From contig NZ_JAFEIG010000005.1 of NCBI RefSeq assembly GCF_017495225.1, forward strand, positions 62,001 through 126,000: 64,000 bases of DNA, written 5' to 3'. The translations under genes and the position numbers were made by a program. Source of the DNA: Daejeonella sp. GTDB lineage: Bacteria > Bacteroidota > Bacteroidia > Sphingobacteriales > Sphingobacteriaceae. The notes under the pieces are model-generated. The model saw nothing but the letters and a program-made list of their open reading frames with translations. It did no database searches and was not told the origin of the DNA. Positions 38,397-47,690 of this stretch are shown here, piece by piece. Numbering within the stretch: the first letter of the stretch is position 1; every line of letters starts with the position of its first letter.

Positions 38397-39014
38397 ATGT
38401 CAGGAATTATTGGAAAAAAAGTAGGAATGACCAGCATATTCGATGCTGAAGGGAAAAACATCCCTTGTACAGTAATCGAAGCTGGGCCATGTGTAGTTAC
38501 CCAACTACGCACCGTCGATACAGACGGCTACGCAGCAGTTCAGTTAGCTTTCGACGACAAGAAAGAGAAAAACACCACAGGATCTTTAAAGGGTCATTTT
38601 GCAAAGGCTAAAACCACTCCTAAGCGTAAGCTTGTTGAGTTTAAAGGTTTTGAAGATGCAAAAGCGCTTGGAGATATTGTAAGTGTTGAGATTTTTGCCG
38701 AAGGTGATTATGTTGATGTGGTTGGTACTTCAAAAGGTAAGGGATTCCAGGGTGTAGTTAAGCGTCACGGATTTGGTGGTGTTGGTGGTCAAACTCACGG
38801 ACAACACAACCGTTTAAGAGCTCCAGGTTCATTGGGTGCATCTTCATGGCCTTCACGTGTATTCAAAGGAATGCGCATGGCAGGACGTACCGGTGGCGAT
38901 CGTGTTAAAATTCAAAATCTTCAGGTTTTGAAAGTGTACACAGAGCAAAACTTATTAGTAGTTAGCGGTTCAATTCCGGGAGCTAAGGGTTCTTACGTAA
39001 TCGTTGATAAATAA
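38397..39014 (+). CDS. rplC: 50S ribosomal protein L3
   Basis: L3 nucleates 50S assembly and reaches the peptidyl transferase centre. The 205 residues include the N-terminal [13 protein letters not shown], and the central loop [20 protein letters not shown] with the glutamine that is methylated in other bacteria. It is now the first gene of its operon because rpsJ is displaced. rplD begins 4 bases after its stop. Confidence 0.97.
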   Translation: MSGIIGKKVGMTSIFDAEGKNIPCTVIEAGPCVVTQLRTVDTDGYAAVQLAFDDKKEKNTTGSLKGHFAKAKTTPKRKLVEFKGFEDAKALGDIVSVEIFAEGDYVDVVGTSKGKGFQGVVKRHGFGGVGGQTHGQHNRLRAPGSLGASSWPSRVFKGMRMAGRTGGDRVKIQNLQVLKVYTEQNLLVVSGSIPGAKGSYVIVDK

Positions 39015-39018
39015 GAAG

Positions 39019-39648
39019 ATGGAAGTTAAGGTTATAAATATATCAGGCAAAGAAACAGGTGCCAAGGTGCAACTTCCTGATGCGATCTTCGCAGTAGAAC
39101 CAAACGATCATGCGATTTATTTAGATGTTAAGCAATATTTGGCTAATCAACGCCAAGGAACGCACAAGTCTAAGCAACGTAATGAGATCGCCGGATCTAC
39201 CAAAAAATTATATAAGCAAAAAGGTACAGGTGGTGCCCGTGCAGGATCAATCAAATCTCCATTGTTCAATGGTGGTGGTCGTGTTTTCGGTCCGCAACCC
39301 CGCGACTATAGTTTCAAGCTTAACAAAAAGCTTAAATCTTTAGCTCGTAAATCTGCACTTTCATACAAAGCAAAAGATAATAATATCGTTGTTCTCGAAG
39401 CTTTCACTTTTGATTCAATCAAAACTGCAAACTACGCGAAAATTATGGCTGATTTAAAGCTTAGTGATGCTAAAACATTACTAGTTTTACCTGCAGCAAA
39501 TAATAATGTTTATTTATCAAGCAGAAATTTAAAGAAAGCAAAAGTGGTTACTGCAGCAGAATTAAATACATATGATGTATTAAACTCAGGAACTTTATTG
39601 CTTACTACTGAAACTGTTAAAACATTGGAGGAGGCGTTCGCTAAGTAA
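39019..39648 (+). CDS. rplD: 50S ribosomal protein L4
   Basis: L4 lines the exit tunnel. I start at the ATG at 39019 ([14 protein letters not shown], 209 residues); an in-frame ATG at 39004 overlaps rplC and adds five residues. The tunnel loop [18 protein letters not shown] and [16 protein letters not shown] are conserved. In E. coli L4 also represses its own operon; whether that happens here is unknown. Confidence 0.96.
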   Translation: MEVKVINISGKETGAKVQLPDAIFAVEPNDHAIYLDVKQYLANQRQGTHKSKQRNEIAGSTKKLYKQKGTGGARAGSIKSPLFNGGGRVFGPQPRDYSFKLNKKLKSLARKSALSYKAKDNNIVVLEAFTFDSIKTANYAKIMADLKLSDAKTLLVLPAANNNVYLSSRNLKKAKVVTAAELNTYDVLNSGTLLLTTETVKTLEEAFAK

Positions 39649-39649
39649 G

Positions 39650-39940
39650 ATGGAAATTTTAAAGAAACCAATTCTAACCGAGAAGGCATCAGCGTTAACT
39701 GAAAAGTTAAACCGCTTCTCATTCAAGGTTGATCACAGAGCCAACAAATTGGAGATCAAAGGTGCGATCGAAAAAATGTATGGAGTGAATATCCAAGCTA
39801 TCAATACGATAGTTGTTTATGGAAAAACAAAATCGCGTAACACTAAAGCTGGTGTTGTAACAGGAAATGCTCCTAAGTACAAAAAAGCAATAGTAACGCT
39901 TAAAGATGGTGAAACCATTGACTTTTACAGCAATATTTAA
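39650..39940 (+). CDS. rplW: 50S ribosomal protein L23
   Basis: L23 sits at the tunnel exit and docks trigger factor and SRP. The 96 residues open with LKKPILTEKASAL and include FKVDHRANKLEIKGAIEKMY and the tip loop KTKSRNTK. It starts directly after rplD, one base after its stop, indicating tight coupling. Confidence 0.96.
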   Translation: MEILKKPILTEKASALTEKLNRFSFKVDHRANKLEIKGAIEKMYGVNIQAINTIVVYGKTKSRNTKAGVVTGNAPKYKKAIVTLKDGETIDFYSNI

Positions 39941-39947
39941 TTAAGAC

Positions 39948-40772
39948 ATGGCAGTAAGAAGATTTAAACCGGTTACCCCGGGTACTCGTTTCAGAGTAGG
40001 AGGAGTTTTCTCTGATGTGACTACTAACGTTCCAGAAAAATCGTTAGTAACTAGCATCAAGAAGTCCGGCGGTAGAAATAATTCCGGTAAAATGACTATG
40101 CGTTATCTCGGTGGGGGACATAAAAAGTCATACCGATTGATTGATTTTAAACGCGATAAAAACGATATCCCCGCAACTGTTGCCACAATTGAGTACGATC
40201 CGAATCGTAGTGCACGTATCGCCTTGGTAAATTATGCCGATGGTGAAAAACGTTACATTATTGCTCCGGAAGGCTTGAAAGTTGGAATGAAGGTTGTTTC
40301 AGGTGAAGCTTCGGCTCCTGAAATTGGAAATGCGCTTCCTTTGAAGAATATTCCACTAGGATCTATCATCCACAACATTGAACTTAACCCTGGTCAGGGA
40401 GCAATTATTGCTCGTAGTGCAGGTGCTTATGCTCAGCTTTCAGCACGTGATGGTAAATATGCGATTATTAAAATGCCTTCTGGCGAAACTCGTATGATCT
40501 TAGCTACTTGTATTGCAACTATCGGAACTGTTTCAAATTCCGAAAAAGCAAATGAGGTTTTAGGAAAAGCAGGAAGAAAGCGTTGGTTAGGACGTCGTCC
40601 AAGAGTTCGTGGTGTAGCAATGAACCCAGTCGATCACCCTATGGGTGGTGGTGAAGGTAGATCATCAGGTGGTCACCCTCGCTCAAGAAAAGGTTTATTA
40701 TCTAAAGGCTTCAAAACCCGCGATAAAAAGAAAGCGTCTGATCGTTACATCATAGAGAGAAGGAAGAAATAA
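39948..40772 (+). CDS. rplB: 50S ribosomal protein L2
   Basis: L2 is required for subunit joining and peptidyl transferase activity. The 274 residues include [12 protein letters not shown] and the C-terminal [19 protein letters not shown], whose histidine is the conserved active-site-near residue. Its stop codon overlaps the rpsS start by one base (taATG). Confidence 0.98.
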   Translation: MAVRRFKPVTPGTRFRVGGVFSDVTTNVPEKSLVTSIKKSGGRNNSGKMTMRYLGGGHKKSYRLIDFKRDKNDIPATVATIEYDPNRSARIALVNYADGEKRYIIAPEGLKVGMKVVSGEASAPEIGNALPLKNIPLGSIIHNIELNPGQGAIIARSAGAYAQLSARDGKYAIIKMPSGETRMILATCIATIGTVSNSEKANEVLGKAGRKRWLGRRPRVRGVAMNPVDHPMGGGEGRSSGGHPRSRKGLLSKGFKTRDKKKASDRYIIERRKK

Positions 40773-41038
40773 TGGCACGTTCAATAAAAAAAGGACCCTA
40801 TATAGATCATAATGTAGCGAAGAAAGTAGCTACTCAAAATGAGGGTAATAAGAAAACTGTGATCAAGACATGGTCACGTAGATCTATGATTTCTCCGGAT
40901 TTCGTAGGACATACATTTGCAGTTCACAATGGAAATAAATTCATTCCTGTATATGTAACTGAGAACATGGTTGGGCATAAGCTTGGTGAATTTTCTCCAA
41001 CCAGAACATTTAGAGGTCACTCTGATAAGAAAAAATAA
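40772..41038 (+). CDS. rpsS: 30S ribosomal protein S19
   Basis: S19 lies in the 30S head near the A-site finger. The 88 residues show [35 protein letters not shown] and the C-terminal [12 protein letters not shown] signature. It overlaps rplB by one base. Confidence 0.97.
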   Translation: MARSIKKGPYIDHNVAKKVATQNEGNKKTVIKTWSRRSMISPDFVGHTFAVHNGNKFIPVYVTENMVGHKLGEFSPTRTFRGHSDKKK

Positions 41039-41041
41039 GCA

Positions 41042-41404
41042 ATGGAAGCAATAGCAAAATTAAATAATTGCCCTACCTCACCACGTAAGATGAGATTGGT
41101 TGTTGATCTGATCAGAGGTGAACGGGTTGAGAAAGCCTTATATATTTTAAAGTTTACCAATAAGGAAGCTGCAATAAGAGTTGAAAAACTTTTATTATCA
41201 GCTATCAAAAATTGGGAATTGAAAAATGAAGGTCAACGTCCTGAAGACAATGAATTGTTTGTGAAAACTATCATGGTCGATGGAGGTCGCCAGTTAAAGA
41301 GATTAAGACCAGCTCCTCAAGGTCGCGGACACAGAATTCGTAAGCGTTCTAACCACGTAACTTTGATAGTTGATAGTAAAAAAAGTGAACCAATAACTAA
41401 GTAA
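41042..41404 (+). CDS. rplV: 50S ribosomal protein L22
   Basis: L22 contributes to the exit-tunnel constriction, a macrolide resistance site. The 120 residues contain [20 protein letters not shown] and the beta-hairpin tip around [21 protein letters not shown]. It begins 3 bases after rpsS. Confidence 0.97.
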   Translation: MEAIAKLNNCPTSPRKMRLVVDLIRGERVEKALYILKFTNKEAAIRVEKLLLSAIKNWELKNEGQRPEDNELFVKTIMVDGGRQLKRLRPAPQGRGHRIRKRSNHVTLIVDSKKSEPITK

Positions 41405-41410
41405 GGAGAA

Positions 41411-42277
41411 ATGGGACAAAAAGCACATCCAATAGGTAACAGATTAGGAATCATCAAAGGTTGGGATTCTAATTGGTTCGGTGGTAACAATTACTCTGAT
41501 AAATTAGTTGAGGACGAAAAGATCAGAAAATACCTGGCAGCTCGTATTTCAAAGGGCGGTATATCCAAAGTGGTTATCGAACGTACTTTGAAGCGTATCA
41601 CTATCACTATTCACACTGCTCGTCCGGGTATTGTGATCGGTAAAGGTGGTCAGGAAGTTGATAAGATCAAAGAAGAGCTTAAGAAACTAACAAAGAAAGA
41701 CGTACAAATCAATATATTTGAAATCAAACGTCCTGAATTAGACGCACAATTAGTAGGTGAAGGAGTTGCAAAGCAATTAGAAGCTAGAATTTCTTTCCGT
41801 CGTGCCATGAAAACTTCAATCGCATCAACTATGCGTATGGGAGCTGAAGGTATCAAAATTATGTGTTCTGGTCGTTTAGGTGGTGCTGAAATGGCACGTA
41901 CTGAGCAATATAAAGATGGACGTGTTCCTTTGCATACTTTCCGTGCTGATATCGATTATGCTTTATCTGAAGCACTTACCACTTATGGTAAAATCGGTGT
42001 TAAGGTTTGGATTATGAAAGGCGAAGTTTACGGAAAGCGTGATCTTTCACCTAACATTGGTCAAACAACTGGAGTAAAAGGTAGAGGACCAGAAGGCGGA
42101 TCGGCACCATTTGCTGGTGGCGGTGAAAGACGTGGCGGAGGTGACAGACGTTCTGATAATCGTGGTGGTGGCGACAGACGCGGTGGTGATAACCGTGGTG
42201 GTCAAAATCGTGGCGGTGGAGCAGGTGGTCAAAACCGTGGTGGTAATGCCGGTGGTGGTTTCAGAGGTAAAAAATAA
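41411..42277 (+). CDS. rpsC: 30S ribosomal protein S3 with RGG-rich tail
   Basis: S3 forms part of the mRNA entry helicase. The first 220 residues are standard, with the KH-domain GxxG loop in [13 protein letters not shown] and the C-terminal domain [20 protein letters not shown]. Residues about 221-288 are an added low-complexity tail of Gly, Arg, Asp and Asn (repeats of the kind [13 protein letters not shown]), making 288 residues against 233 in E. coli. Such tails occur in other Bacteroidota and may bind RNA. Confidence 0.97.
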   Translation: MGQKAHPIGNRLGIIKGWDSNWFGGNNYSDKLVEDEKIRKYLAARISKGGISKVVIERTLKRITITIHTARPGIVIGKGGQEVDKIKEELKKLTKKDVQINIFEIKRPELDAQLVGEGVAKQLEARISFRRAMKTSIASTMRMGAEGIKIMCSGRLGGAEMARTEQYKDGRVPLHTFRADIDYALSEALTTYGKIGVKVWIMKGEVYGKRDLSPNIGQTTGVKGRGPEGGSAPFAGGGERRGGGDRRSDNRGGGDRRGGDNRGGQNRGGGAGGQNRGGNAGGGFRGKK

Positions 42278-42283
42278 TTTAAA

Positions 42284-42365
42284 ATTAGTGATTAGTTTTA
42301 GTAATTAATAGTTAGATGCAGTGTTCTAACAAAACCAGCTTCTAACCAACTAACAACTAACAACC
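42284..42365 (+). repeat. Heptad-repeat inverted element, rpsC-rplP spacer
   Basis: Five contiguous 7-bp units related to ATTAGTG / TTAGTAA lie at 42284-42318. The right part (42342-42365) is their rough reverse complement, built of units reading GTTGTTA on the minus strand. The arms pair with many G-T wobbles. The element fills most of the 103-base spacer. Confidence 0.6.
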
Positions 42366-42380
42366 AAAAAAAATAAGAAC

Positions 42381-42803
42381 ATGTTACAGCCAAAGAGAAC
42401 GAAGTTCAGAAAGATGCAGAAGGGCAAAATGAAAGGTCTGGCCGGTCGCGGTGCAGAATTAGCCTTTGGTTCTTTCGGAATCAAATCATTAGAGCCAGCC
42501 TGGATTACCAGTCGTCAGATTGAATCAGCTCGTATCGCCGTTACCCGTTTTATGAAAAGGGAAGGTCAGGTTTGGATCCGTATTTTCCCGGACAAGCCAG
42601 TTACTAAGAAGCCAGCTGAAGTACGTATGGGTAAAGGTAAAGGTGCTCCAGAATATTGGGTAGCAGTTGTAAGACCAGGAAGAATGCTTTTTGAAGCTGA
42701 AGGCGTGCCTTTGGAAGTTGCAAAAGAAGCTATGCGTTTAGCTGCTCAAAAGTTACCAGTTCAAACAAAATTTGTAACTAGAAGAGATTTCGTAGAAGCA
42801 TAA
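42381..42803 (+). CDS. rplP: 50S ribosomal protein L16
   Basis: L16 organises the A site of the 50S subunit. The 140 residues start [19 protein letters not shown] and include [21 protein letters not shown] and the hydroxylatable-Arg loop around [17 protein letters not shown]. It is preceded and followed by spacers holding heptad repeats, unlike the tightly packed genes around it. Confidence 0.97.
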   Translation: MLQPKRTKFRKMQKGKMKGLAGRGAELAFGSFGIKSLEPAWITSRQIESARIAVTRFMKREGQVWIRIFPDKPVTKKPAEVRMGKGKGAPEYWVAVVRPGRMLFEAEGVPLEVAKEAMRLAAQKLPVQTKFVTRRDFVEA

Positions 42804-42896
42804 ATTAGTACTTAGTACTTAGTAGTTAGTAGTTAGAAATTTTTAATAATAACTAAAAACTAACCATCTAACTAACTAACCAACTAACCAACTAAG
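42804..42896 (+). repeat. Heptad-repeat inverted element, rplP-rpmC spacer
   Basis: Five contiguous 7-bp units of consensus NTTAGTA run from 42804 to 42838, starting at the base after the rplP stop codon. The reverse-complement arm (42853-42896) is made of CTAAC-type units. It is the clearest TTAG-family member in the window. Confidence 0.7.
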
Positions 42897-42908
42897 AAAT
42901 AAAGAAAT

Positions 42909-43136
42909 ATGAAAAGTTCAGAAATACAAGCGCTAACAACTGAAGAAGTTATAGCACGCATTAATGAAGAGAAGGCTAATCTCACAAAAATGAAATTTGC
43001 TCATACTGTTTCTGCTATTGAAAATCCTACTAGGATTACAAAAGTTAGAAAGGATGTAGCACGTTTAAACACAGAATTGACTAAGCGCAAGGCGGAAGCA
43101 AAAGCATCTGCTGCGACAGAGTCCGCTTCTGAATAA
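42909..43136 (+). CDS. rpmC: 50S ribosomal protein L29
   Basis: L29 lies beside L23 at the tunnel exit. The 75 residues form two helices (EIQALTTEEVIARINEEK and ENPTRITKVRKDVARLNTEL), with the conserved NPTRI. A short Ala/Ser-rich C-terminal extension (KASAATESASE) goes beyond the usual 63-67 residues. Confidence 0.95.
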   Translation: MKSSEIQALTTEEVIARINEEKANLTKMKFAHTVSAIENPTRITKVRKDVARLNTELTKRKAEAKASAATESASE

Positions 43137-43149
43137 ATAAAAGTCCAAA

Positions 43150-43407
43150 ATGGAAGAAAGAAAATTAAGAAAAACAAGAACCGGGTTGGTTGTAAGCAAC
43201 AAAATGGAGAAATCTATTGTTGTTTCTGTAGAGCGTAAAGTGAAACACCCGATTTATGGTAAGTTCGTTAAGAAAACTACCAAATTTATGGCTCATGACG
43301 AGACTAACACTTGCGGTATCGGTGATACAGTGTTAATCATGGAAACTCGTCCGCTGAGTAAAACCAAGAATTGGAGATTAGTGGAAATTTTAGAAAGAGC
43401 TAAGTAA
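43150..43407 (+). CDS. rpsQ: 30S ribosomal protein S17
   Basis: S17 is an early-assembling 16S rRNA 5'-domain binder. The 85 residues show the OB-fold signature [20 protein letters not shown] and [20 protein letters not shown]. It sits 13 bases after rpmC and one base before rplN. Confidence 0.97.
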   Translation: MEERKLRKTRTGLVVSNKMEKSIVVSVERKVKHPIYGKFVKKTTKFMAHDETNTCGIGDTVLIMETRPLSKTKNWRLVEILERAK

Positions 43408-43408
43408 C

Positions 43409-43777
43409 ATGGTACAACAGGAATCAAGACTGAATGTTGCTGACAACAGTGGAGCTAAACAAGTTTTAGTTATCCGTGTTTTAGGTGGTACCGGAAAGCG
43501 TTATGCATCCATAGGTGATAAAATTGTTGTCACTGTAAAGAGCGCTATTCCATCAGGGAACATCAAAAAAGGATCTGTCTCTAAGGCAGTTGTTGTGAGA
43601 ACAAAAAAAGAGATCAGAAGAAAAGACGGTTCATATATCCGTTTTGACGATAATGCAGCTGTATTGCTGAACGCTCAGGACGAGCCACGTGGAACACGTA
43701 TTTTCGGCCCTGTAGCTAGAGAGCTACGTGAAAAACAATTCATGAAGATTGTATCATTAGCACCGGAGGTTTTGTAA
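43409..43777 (+). CDS. rplN: 50S ribosomal protein L14
   Basis: L14 forms an intersubunit bridge. The 122 residues contain [36 protein letters not shown] and [15 protein letters not shown], all standard. Confidence 0.98.
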   Translation: MVQQESRLNVADNSGAKQVLVIRVLGGTGKRYASIGDKIVVTVKSAIPSGNIKKGSVSKAVVVRTKKEIRRKDGSYIRFDDNAAVLLNAQDEPRGTRIFGPVARELREKQFMKIVSLAPEVL

Positions 43778-43778
43778 A

Positions 43779-44120
43779 ATGGAAAAGAAAATAAAATCAC
43801 AACCTAAGTTGAAGATCCGTAAAGGAGATCTAGTGCAGATTGTTGCAGGCGACTCTAAAGGAAAACAAGGTAAGGTATTAGAAGTTCAGCTAGCTACTAG
43901 CAGAATTATAGTTGAAGGTGCCAACATGGTATCTAAACATACAAAACCAAATGCTGCTACTCCAAATGGAGGTATCATTAAGAAAGAGGCTAGTCTTCAT
44001 ATTTCAAATATCATGCTTGTTGATGCCAAATCTGGTAAACCAACTCGCGTAGGTAAGAAGAAAAATGCAGATGGTAAATCAGTTCGCATCTCTAAAAAGT
44101 CTGGGGAGGAAATTAAGTAA
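43779..44120 (+). CDS. rplX: 50S ribosomal protein L24
   Basis: L24 starts 50S assembly at the 23S rRNA 5' end. The 113 residues contain the KOW motif [19 protein letters not shown] and [19 protein letters not shown]. Its stop overlaps the rplE start by one base. Confidence 0.97.
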   Translation: MEKKIKSQPKLKIRKGDLVQIVAGDSKGKQGKVLEVQLATSRIIVEGANMVSKHTKPNAATPNGGIIKKEASLHISNIMLVDAKSGKPTRVGKKKNADGKSVRISKKSGEEIK

Positions 44121-44686
44121 TGACTTACGTACCAAGATTAAAATCAAAATATAACGAAGAAATCGTTACTGCTTTAAAGGATAAATTCCAGTATAAAAGC
44201 GTAATGCAGGTTCCACGTTTACAAAAAATCGCTATCAACCAAGGTGTTGGTGGAGCGTCAACAGATAAAAAATTAATTGATAATGCAATTAATGAAATGA
44301 CCACTATTACTGGTCAGAAAGCCATTCCTGCAAAGTCAAAGAAAGATATATCTAACTTTAAGTTACGTAAGGGTATGCCAATTGGTGTGCGTGTAACTCT
44401 ACGTGATAACCACATGTACGAATTTCTTGATCGTTTGATCGCTGTAGCTTTACCACGTATTCGTGATTTCAAAGGCATCAATGATAAGGGTTTTGACGGA
44501 CGTGGAAACTATACTTTAGGTGTAACTGAGCAAATCATTTTCCCTGAAATCAATATTGATCAAATCAATAAGATCATGGGTATGGACATCACTTTTGTTA
44601 CTACTGCTAAGACTGATGTTGAAGCTTTAGAATTATTAAAGCAATTCGGTTTACCATTTAAGAATCAAACTACAAACAATCAATAA
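44120..44686 (+). CDS. rplE: 50S ribosomal protein L5
   Basis: L5 binds 5S rRNA in the central protuberance. The 188 residues include [37 protein letters not shown] and the C-terminal [18 protein letters not shown]. It overlaps rplX and rpsN by one base each, a sign of translational coupling. Confidence 0.97.
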   Translation: MTYVPRLKSKYNEEIVTALKDKFQYKSVMQVPRLQKIAINQGVGGASTDKKLIDNAINEMTTITGQKAIPAKSKKDISNFKLRKGMPIGVRVTLRDNHMYEFLDRLIAVALPRIRDFKGINDKGFDGRGNYTLGVTEQIIFPEINIDQINKIMGMDITFVTTAKTDVEALELLKQFGLPFKNQTTNNQ

Positions 44687-44955
44687 TGGCTAAAGAAGGT
44701 GTAAAAGCACGTGAAGTAAAACGTGCCAGATTAGTTGCCAAGTTCGCAGATAAAAGAGCAGCATTAAAAGCTGCTGGAGATTTTGAAGGTCTTGATAAAT
44801 TACCTAAAAACTCTTCACCAGTACGTTTACACAATCGTTGTAAATTAACTGGCCGTCCTCGTGGATATATGCGTCAATTCGGTATTTCAAGGGTAACATT
44901 CCGTGAAATGGCATTGGCAGGTAAAATCCCAGGAGTACGTAAGGCATCTTGGTAA
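44686..44955 (+). CDS. rpsN: 30S ribosomal protein S14, zinc-free form
   Basis: S14 is in the 30S head. This 89-residue copy has [23 protein letters not shown] but lacks the CxxC pairs of the zinc form, so it is the C- type. It ends a tightly packed run; 183 bases with a structured leader follow before rpsH. Confidence 0.96.
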   Translation: MAKEGVKAREVKRARLVAKFADKRAALKAAGDFEGLDKLPKNSSPVRLHNRCKLTGRPRGYMRQFGISRVTFREMALAGKIPGVRKASW

Positions 44956-45138
44956 AATTTTTATTTTTAGGTTTTTAATCATAATTTTGGATATTATCTA
45001 ATATTGCAAATATTATATTAAGCGTACGTGCTTTATGTATGTAGCTAATTGCCTACCAATATTAAACTAAATAAATTAACCGATAGCAGGTCGTTCCGAA
45101 TAGGTTGGAAAGGAAACCACTATCACAACAAATAAATA

Positions 45139-45537
45139 ATGAATACAGATCCAATAGCAGATTATCTTACGAGAGTAAGGAATGCCATTAAGGCTAACCA
45201 CCGCGTTGTAGAGATTCCTGCATCAAACCTTAAAAAAGAAATGACAAAAGTTCTTTTTGACAAAGGTTACATCACCAATTACAAGTTTGAGGATACAAAT
45301 ACTCAAGGAACGATTAAAATCGCTTTGAAATATAATCCTATAACAAAAGTTCCAGCTATTCGCAATATTTCACGTGTGAGTACTCCTGGTTTAAGAAGAT
45401 ATGCTGGCGTTGAAAATATGCCACGTGTATTAAACGGTTTAGGTATCGCTATTCTTTCTACTTCTAAAGGTATTATGACCGATAAAGAAGCTAAGAACTT
45501 GAATATTGGCGGTGAGGTTTTATGTTACGTTTATTAA
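45139..45537 (+). CDS. rpsH: 30S ribosomal protein S8
   Basis: S8 organises the central domain of 16S rRNA and in E. coli represses the spc operon. The 132 residues show TDPIADYLTRVRNAI and the RNA-binding end LGIAILSTSKGIMTDKEAK. Its upstream spacer (44956-45138) is unusually long and holds no heptads; the end of it (gatag...ctatc with inner ggtt/aacc) can fold and might be a regulatory leader. Confidence 0.97.
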   Translation: MNTDPIADYLTRVRNAIKANHRVVEIPASNLKKEMTKVLFDKGYITNYKFEDTNTQGTIKIALKYNPITKVPAIRNISRVSTPGLRRYAGVENMPRVLNGLGIAILSTSKGIMTDKEAKNLNIGGEVLCYVY

Positions 45538-45554
45538 TAGGAGGATAAGAGAAG

Positions 45555-46112
45555 ATGTCAAGAATAGGAAAAGCCCCGATTAATATCCCTGCAGGTGTAA
45601 CCGTAACAGTTTCTGATACGAACCTTGTAACAGTTAAAGGTCCAAAAGGTCAATTAACTCAGGATGTAGATGCAGATATTAAAATTGTTCAGGAAGATGG
45701 TGTTTTAACAGTACAACGTCCTTCAGAGCAAAAACGTCATAAAGCACTTCATGGTTTATATCGTTCACTAATCAATAACATGGTTGTTGGTGTTACTGAA
45801 GGATACAAATCAGAGCAAGAGCTTGTGGGTGTTGGTTACCGTGCTACGAACGTAGGTAATACTTTGGATTTAGTGTTAGGATATTCTCACCACTTTGTGT
45901 TTGAATTACCTAAAGAAATTAATGTTACTACTACTTCAGAAAAAGGTAAAAACCCAGTAGTTATATTGGAGAGTATCGACAAGCAATTATTAGGACAAGT
46001 AGCAGCGAAAATTCGTTCTCTACGTGCTCCAGAGCCTTACAAAGGTAAAGGTATTAAGTTTGTTGGTGAAGTGTTAAGAAGAAAAGCTGGTAAATCAGCC
46101 GCTAAAAAATAA
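45555..46112 (+). CDS. rplF: 50S ribosomal protein L6
   Basis: L6 supports the GTPase-factor binding region. The 185 residues open [19 protein letters not shown], and the signature [22 protein letters not shown] stands near the end. It begins 17 bases after rpsH, preceded by an aggagg-like tail (aggaggataaga). Confidence 0.97.
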   Translation: MSRIGKAPINIPAGVTVTVSDTNLVTVKGPKGQLTQDVDADIKIVQEDGVLTVQRPSEQKRHKALHGLYRSLINNMVVGVTEGYKSEQELVGVGYRATNVGNTLDLVLGYSHHFVFELPKEINVTTTSEKGKNPVVILESIDKQLLGQVAAKIRSLRAPEPYKGKGIKFVGEVLRRKAGKSAAKK

Positions 46113-46117
46113 TCATC

Positions 46118-46471
46118 ATGGCAGGAATTAAATTATCTCGCAGAGAGCGAATCAAAAGAGGAATCAGAAAGAGATTAACAGGTTCTGCAGAGCGCCCGCG
46201 TTTGTCAGTGTACAGAAGCAATAAAGGGATTTACGCTCAGATTATCGATGATAATAGCGGAAAAACTATTGTTTCAGCATCATCTTTATCTAAAGATTTT
46301 GTTGCCAATGGAAATAAATCTGATCAATCAAAAGCTGTTGGTAAAGCAGTAGCAGAAAAAGCATTAGCAGCAGGTGTAAACCAAGTTGTTTTTGACAGAA
46401 ATGGCTACCTGTACCACGGTCGTGTAAAGTCATTGGCTGAAGGTGCACGTGAAGCTGGTTTAGTATTTTAA
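46118..46471 (+). CDS. rplR: 50S ribosomal protein L18
   Basis: L18 brings 5S rRNA to the subunit together with L5. The 117 residues include [33 protein letters not shown] and [21 protein letters not shown]. It lies 5 bases after rplF. Confidence 0.97.
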   Translation: MAGIKLSRRERIKRGIRKRLTGSAERPRLSVYRSNKGIYAQIIDDNSGKTIVSASSLSKDFVANGNKSDQSKAVGKAVAEKALAAGVNQVVFDRNGYLYHGRVKSLAEGAREAGLVF

Positions 46472-46531
46472 TTAGCATCGGTTACAGCGATCATATATCA
46501 ATAATATCGGTGTTATCATAAAATAAAGAGA

Positions 46532-47050
46532 ATGTCAACTATCAATATAAAAAGAGTAAAATCAAGCGAAATCGAATTAAAAGATCGCTTAGTTAGCATC
46601 CAACGTGTTGCTAAAGTTACCAAAGGTGGACGTACCTTCAGTTTTTCTGCTATCGTAGTGGTAGGAGATGAAAACGGAATCGTAGGTTTCGGTTTAGGTA
46701 AAGCAAAAGAGGTTACTGAAGCTATTGCTAAAGGAATTGATGATGCAAAGAAGAATCTTGTAAAAGTTCCTATTATTAACGGAACTGTTCCTCACGAGCA
46801 GTTAGGTAAATATTCAGGAGGCTTCGTATTCATTAAACCTGCTGCTCCGGGTACCGGTGTTATCGCAGGTGGTGCAATGCGTGCGGTACTTGAAAGTGCC
46901 GGTGTACATAATGTACTTGCAAAATCTAAAGGTTCGTCAAACCCGCACAACGTGGTAAAAGCAACAGTATTAGCACTTTCACAATTACGTGATGCTTATA
47001 CAGTAGCTCAACAACGTGGCGTTAATTTAAATAAAGTATTTAACGGATAA
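46532..47050 (+). CDS. rpsE: 30S ribosomal protein S5
   Basis: S5 affects decoding accuracy and mRNA unwinding. The 172 residues contain [20 protein letters not shown], the spectinomycin-site loop region GGRTFSF, and [21 protein letters not shown] 60-base spacer precedes it. Confidence 0.97.
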   Translation: MSTINIKRVKSSEIELKDRLVSIQRVAKVTKGGRTFSFSAIVVVGDENGIVGFGLGKAKEVTEAIAKGIDDAKKNLVKVPIINGTVPHEQLGKYSGGFVFIKPAAPGTGVIAGGAMRAVLESAGVHNVLAKSKGSSNPHNVVKATVLALSQLRDAYTVAQQRGVNLNKVFNG

Positions 47051-47055
47051 TCATC

Positions 47056-47235
47056 ATGGCTAAAATTAAAATAACCCAGATTAAAAGCGTTATCGATAGA
47101 AGCGAGCGTCAAAAAAGAACTATGCAGGCATTAGGTTTAAGAAAAATAAACCATTCTGTAGAGGTTGAAGCTAATCCGGCGATTATCGGAATGGTGAGAA
47201 AAGTTAATCATTTAGTAGCAGTAGAAAGTATCTAA
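47056..47235 (+). CDS. rpmD: 50S ribosomal protein L30
   Basis: A short gene of 59 codons, MAKIKITQIKSVIDRS to VNHLVAVESI. The SERQKRTMQALGLRKINHSV core and the IIGMVRKVNHLV end are typical of L30. It fits exactly between rpsE and rplO, 5 and 2 bases away, the expected spc-operon position. Confidence 0.95.
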   Translation: MAKIKITQIKSVIDRSERQKRTMQALGLRKINHSVEVEANPAIIGMVRKVNHLVAVESI

Positions 47236-47237
47236 TC

Positions 47238-47684
47238 ATGAACTTAAGTAACTTACAACCTGCAGAAGGTTCAACAAAAAATAGAAAACGTATCGGTCGT
47301 GGAACCGGATCTGGTCGCGGTGGAACTTCCACTCGTGGTCATAAAGGTGCTGGATCACGTTCTGGATACAAGAGTAAAGTCGGTTTTGAAGGTGGTCAAA
47401 TGCCTTTACAACGTCGTTTACCTAAGGTGGGCTTTAATCCTATTAACCGTACAGAATATGTTAGTGTTAATTTAGATGCATTGCAAGCTCTTGCAGAAAA
47501 GTATAATTTAACCGCTATCGATTTTGATACATTCAGAGAGCATGGTTTAGCCTCAAAGAATGATTTAGTTAAGATCTTAGGTAGAGGTGAAGTTAAATCC
47601 AAATTGGATGTTAAAGCACATGCATTCTCAGCTTCTGCGCAAAAAGCAATTGAAGCAGTTGGTGGTGCTATAGCTAAATTATAA
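47238..47684 (+). CDS. rplO: 50S ribosomal protein L15
   Basis: L15 is a late-assembling protein with a long Gly-rich extension. The 148 residues show KNRKRIGRGTGSGRGGTSTR and GFEGGQMPLQRRLPKVGF. secY follows after 6 bases. Confidence 0.97.
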   Translation: MNLSNLQPAEGSTKNRKRIGRGTGSGRGGTSTRGHKGAGSRSGYKSKVGFEGGQMPLQRRLPKVGFNPINRTEYVSVNLDALQALAEKYNLTAIDFDTFREHGLASKNDLVKILGRGEVKSKLDVKAHAFSASAQKAIEAVGGAIAKL

Positions 47685-47690
47685 TTATTC

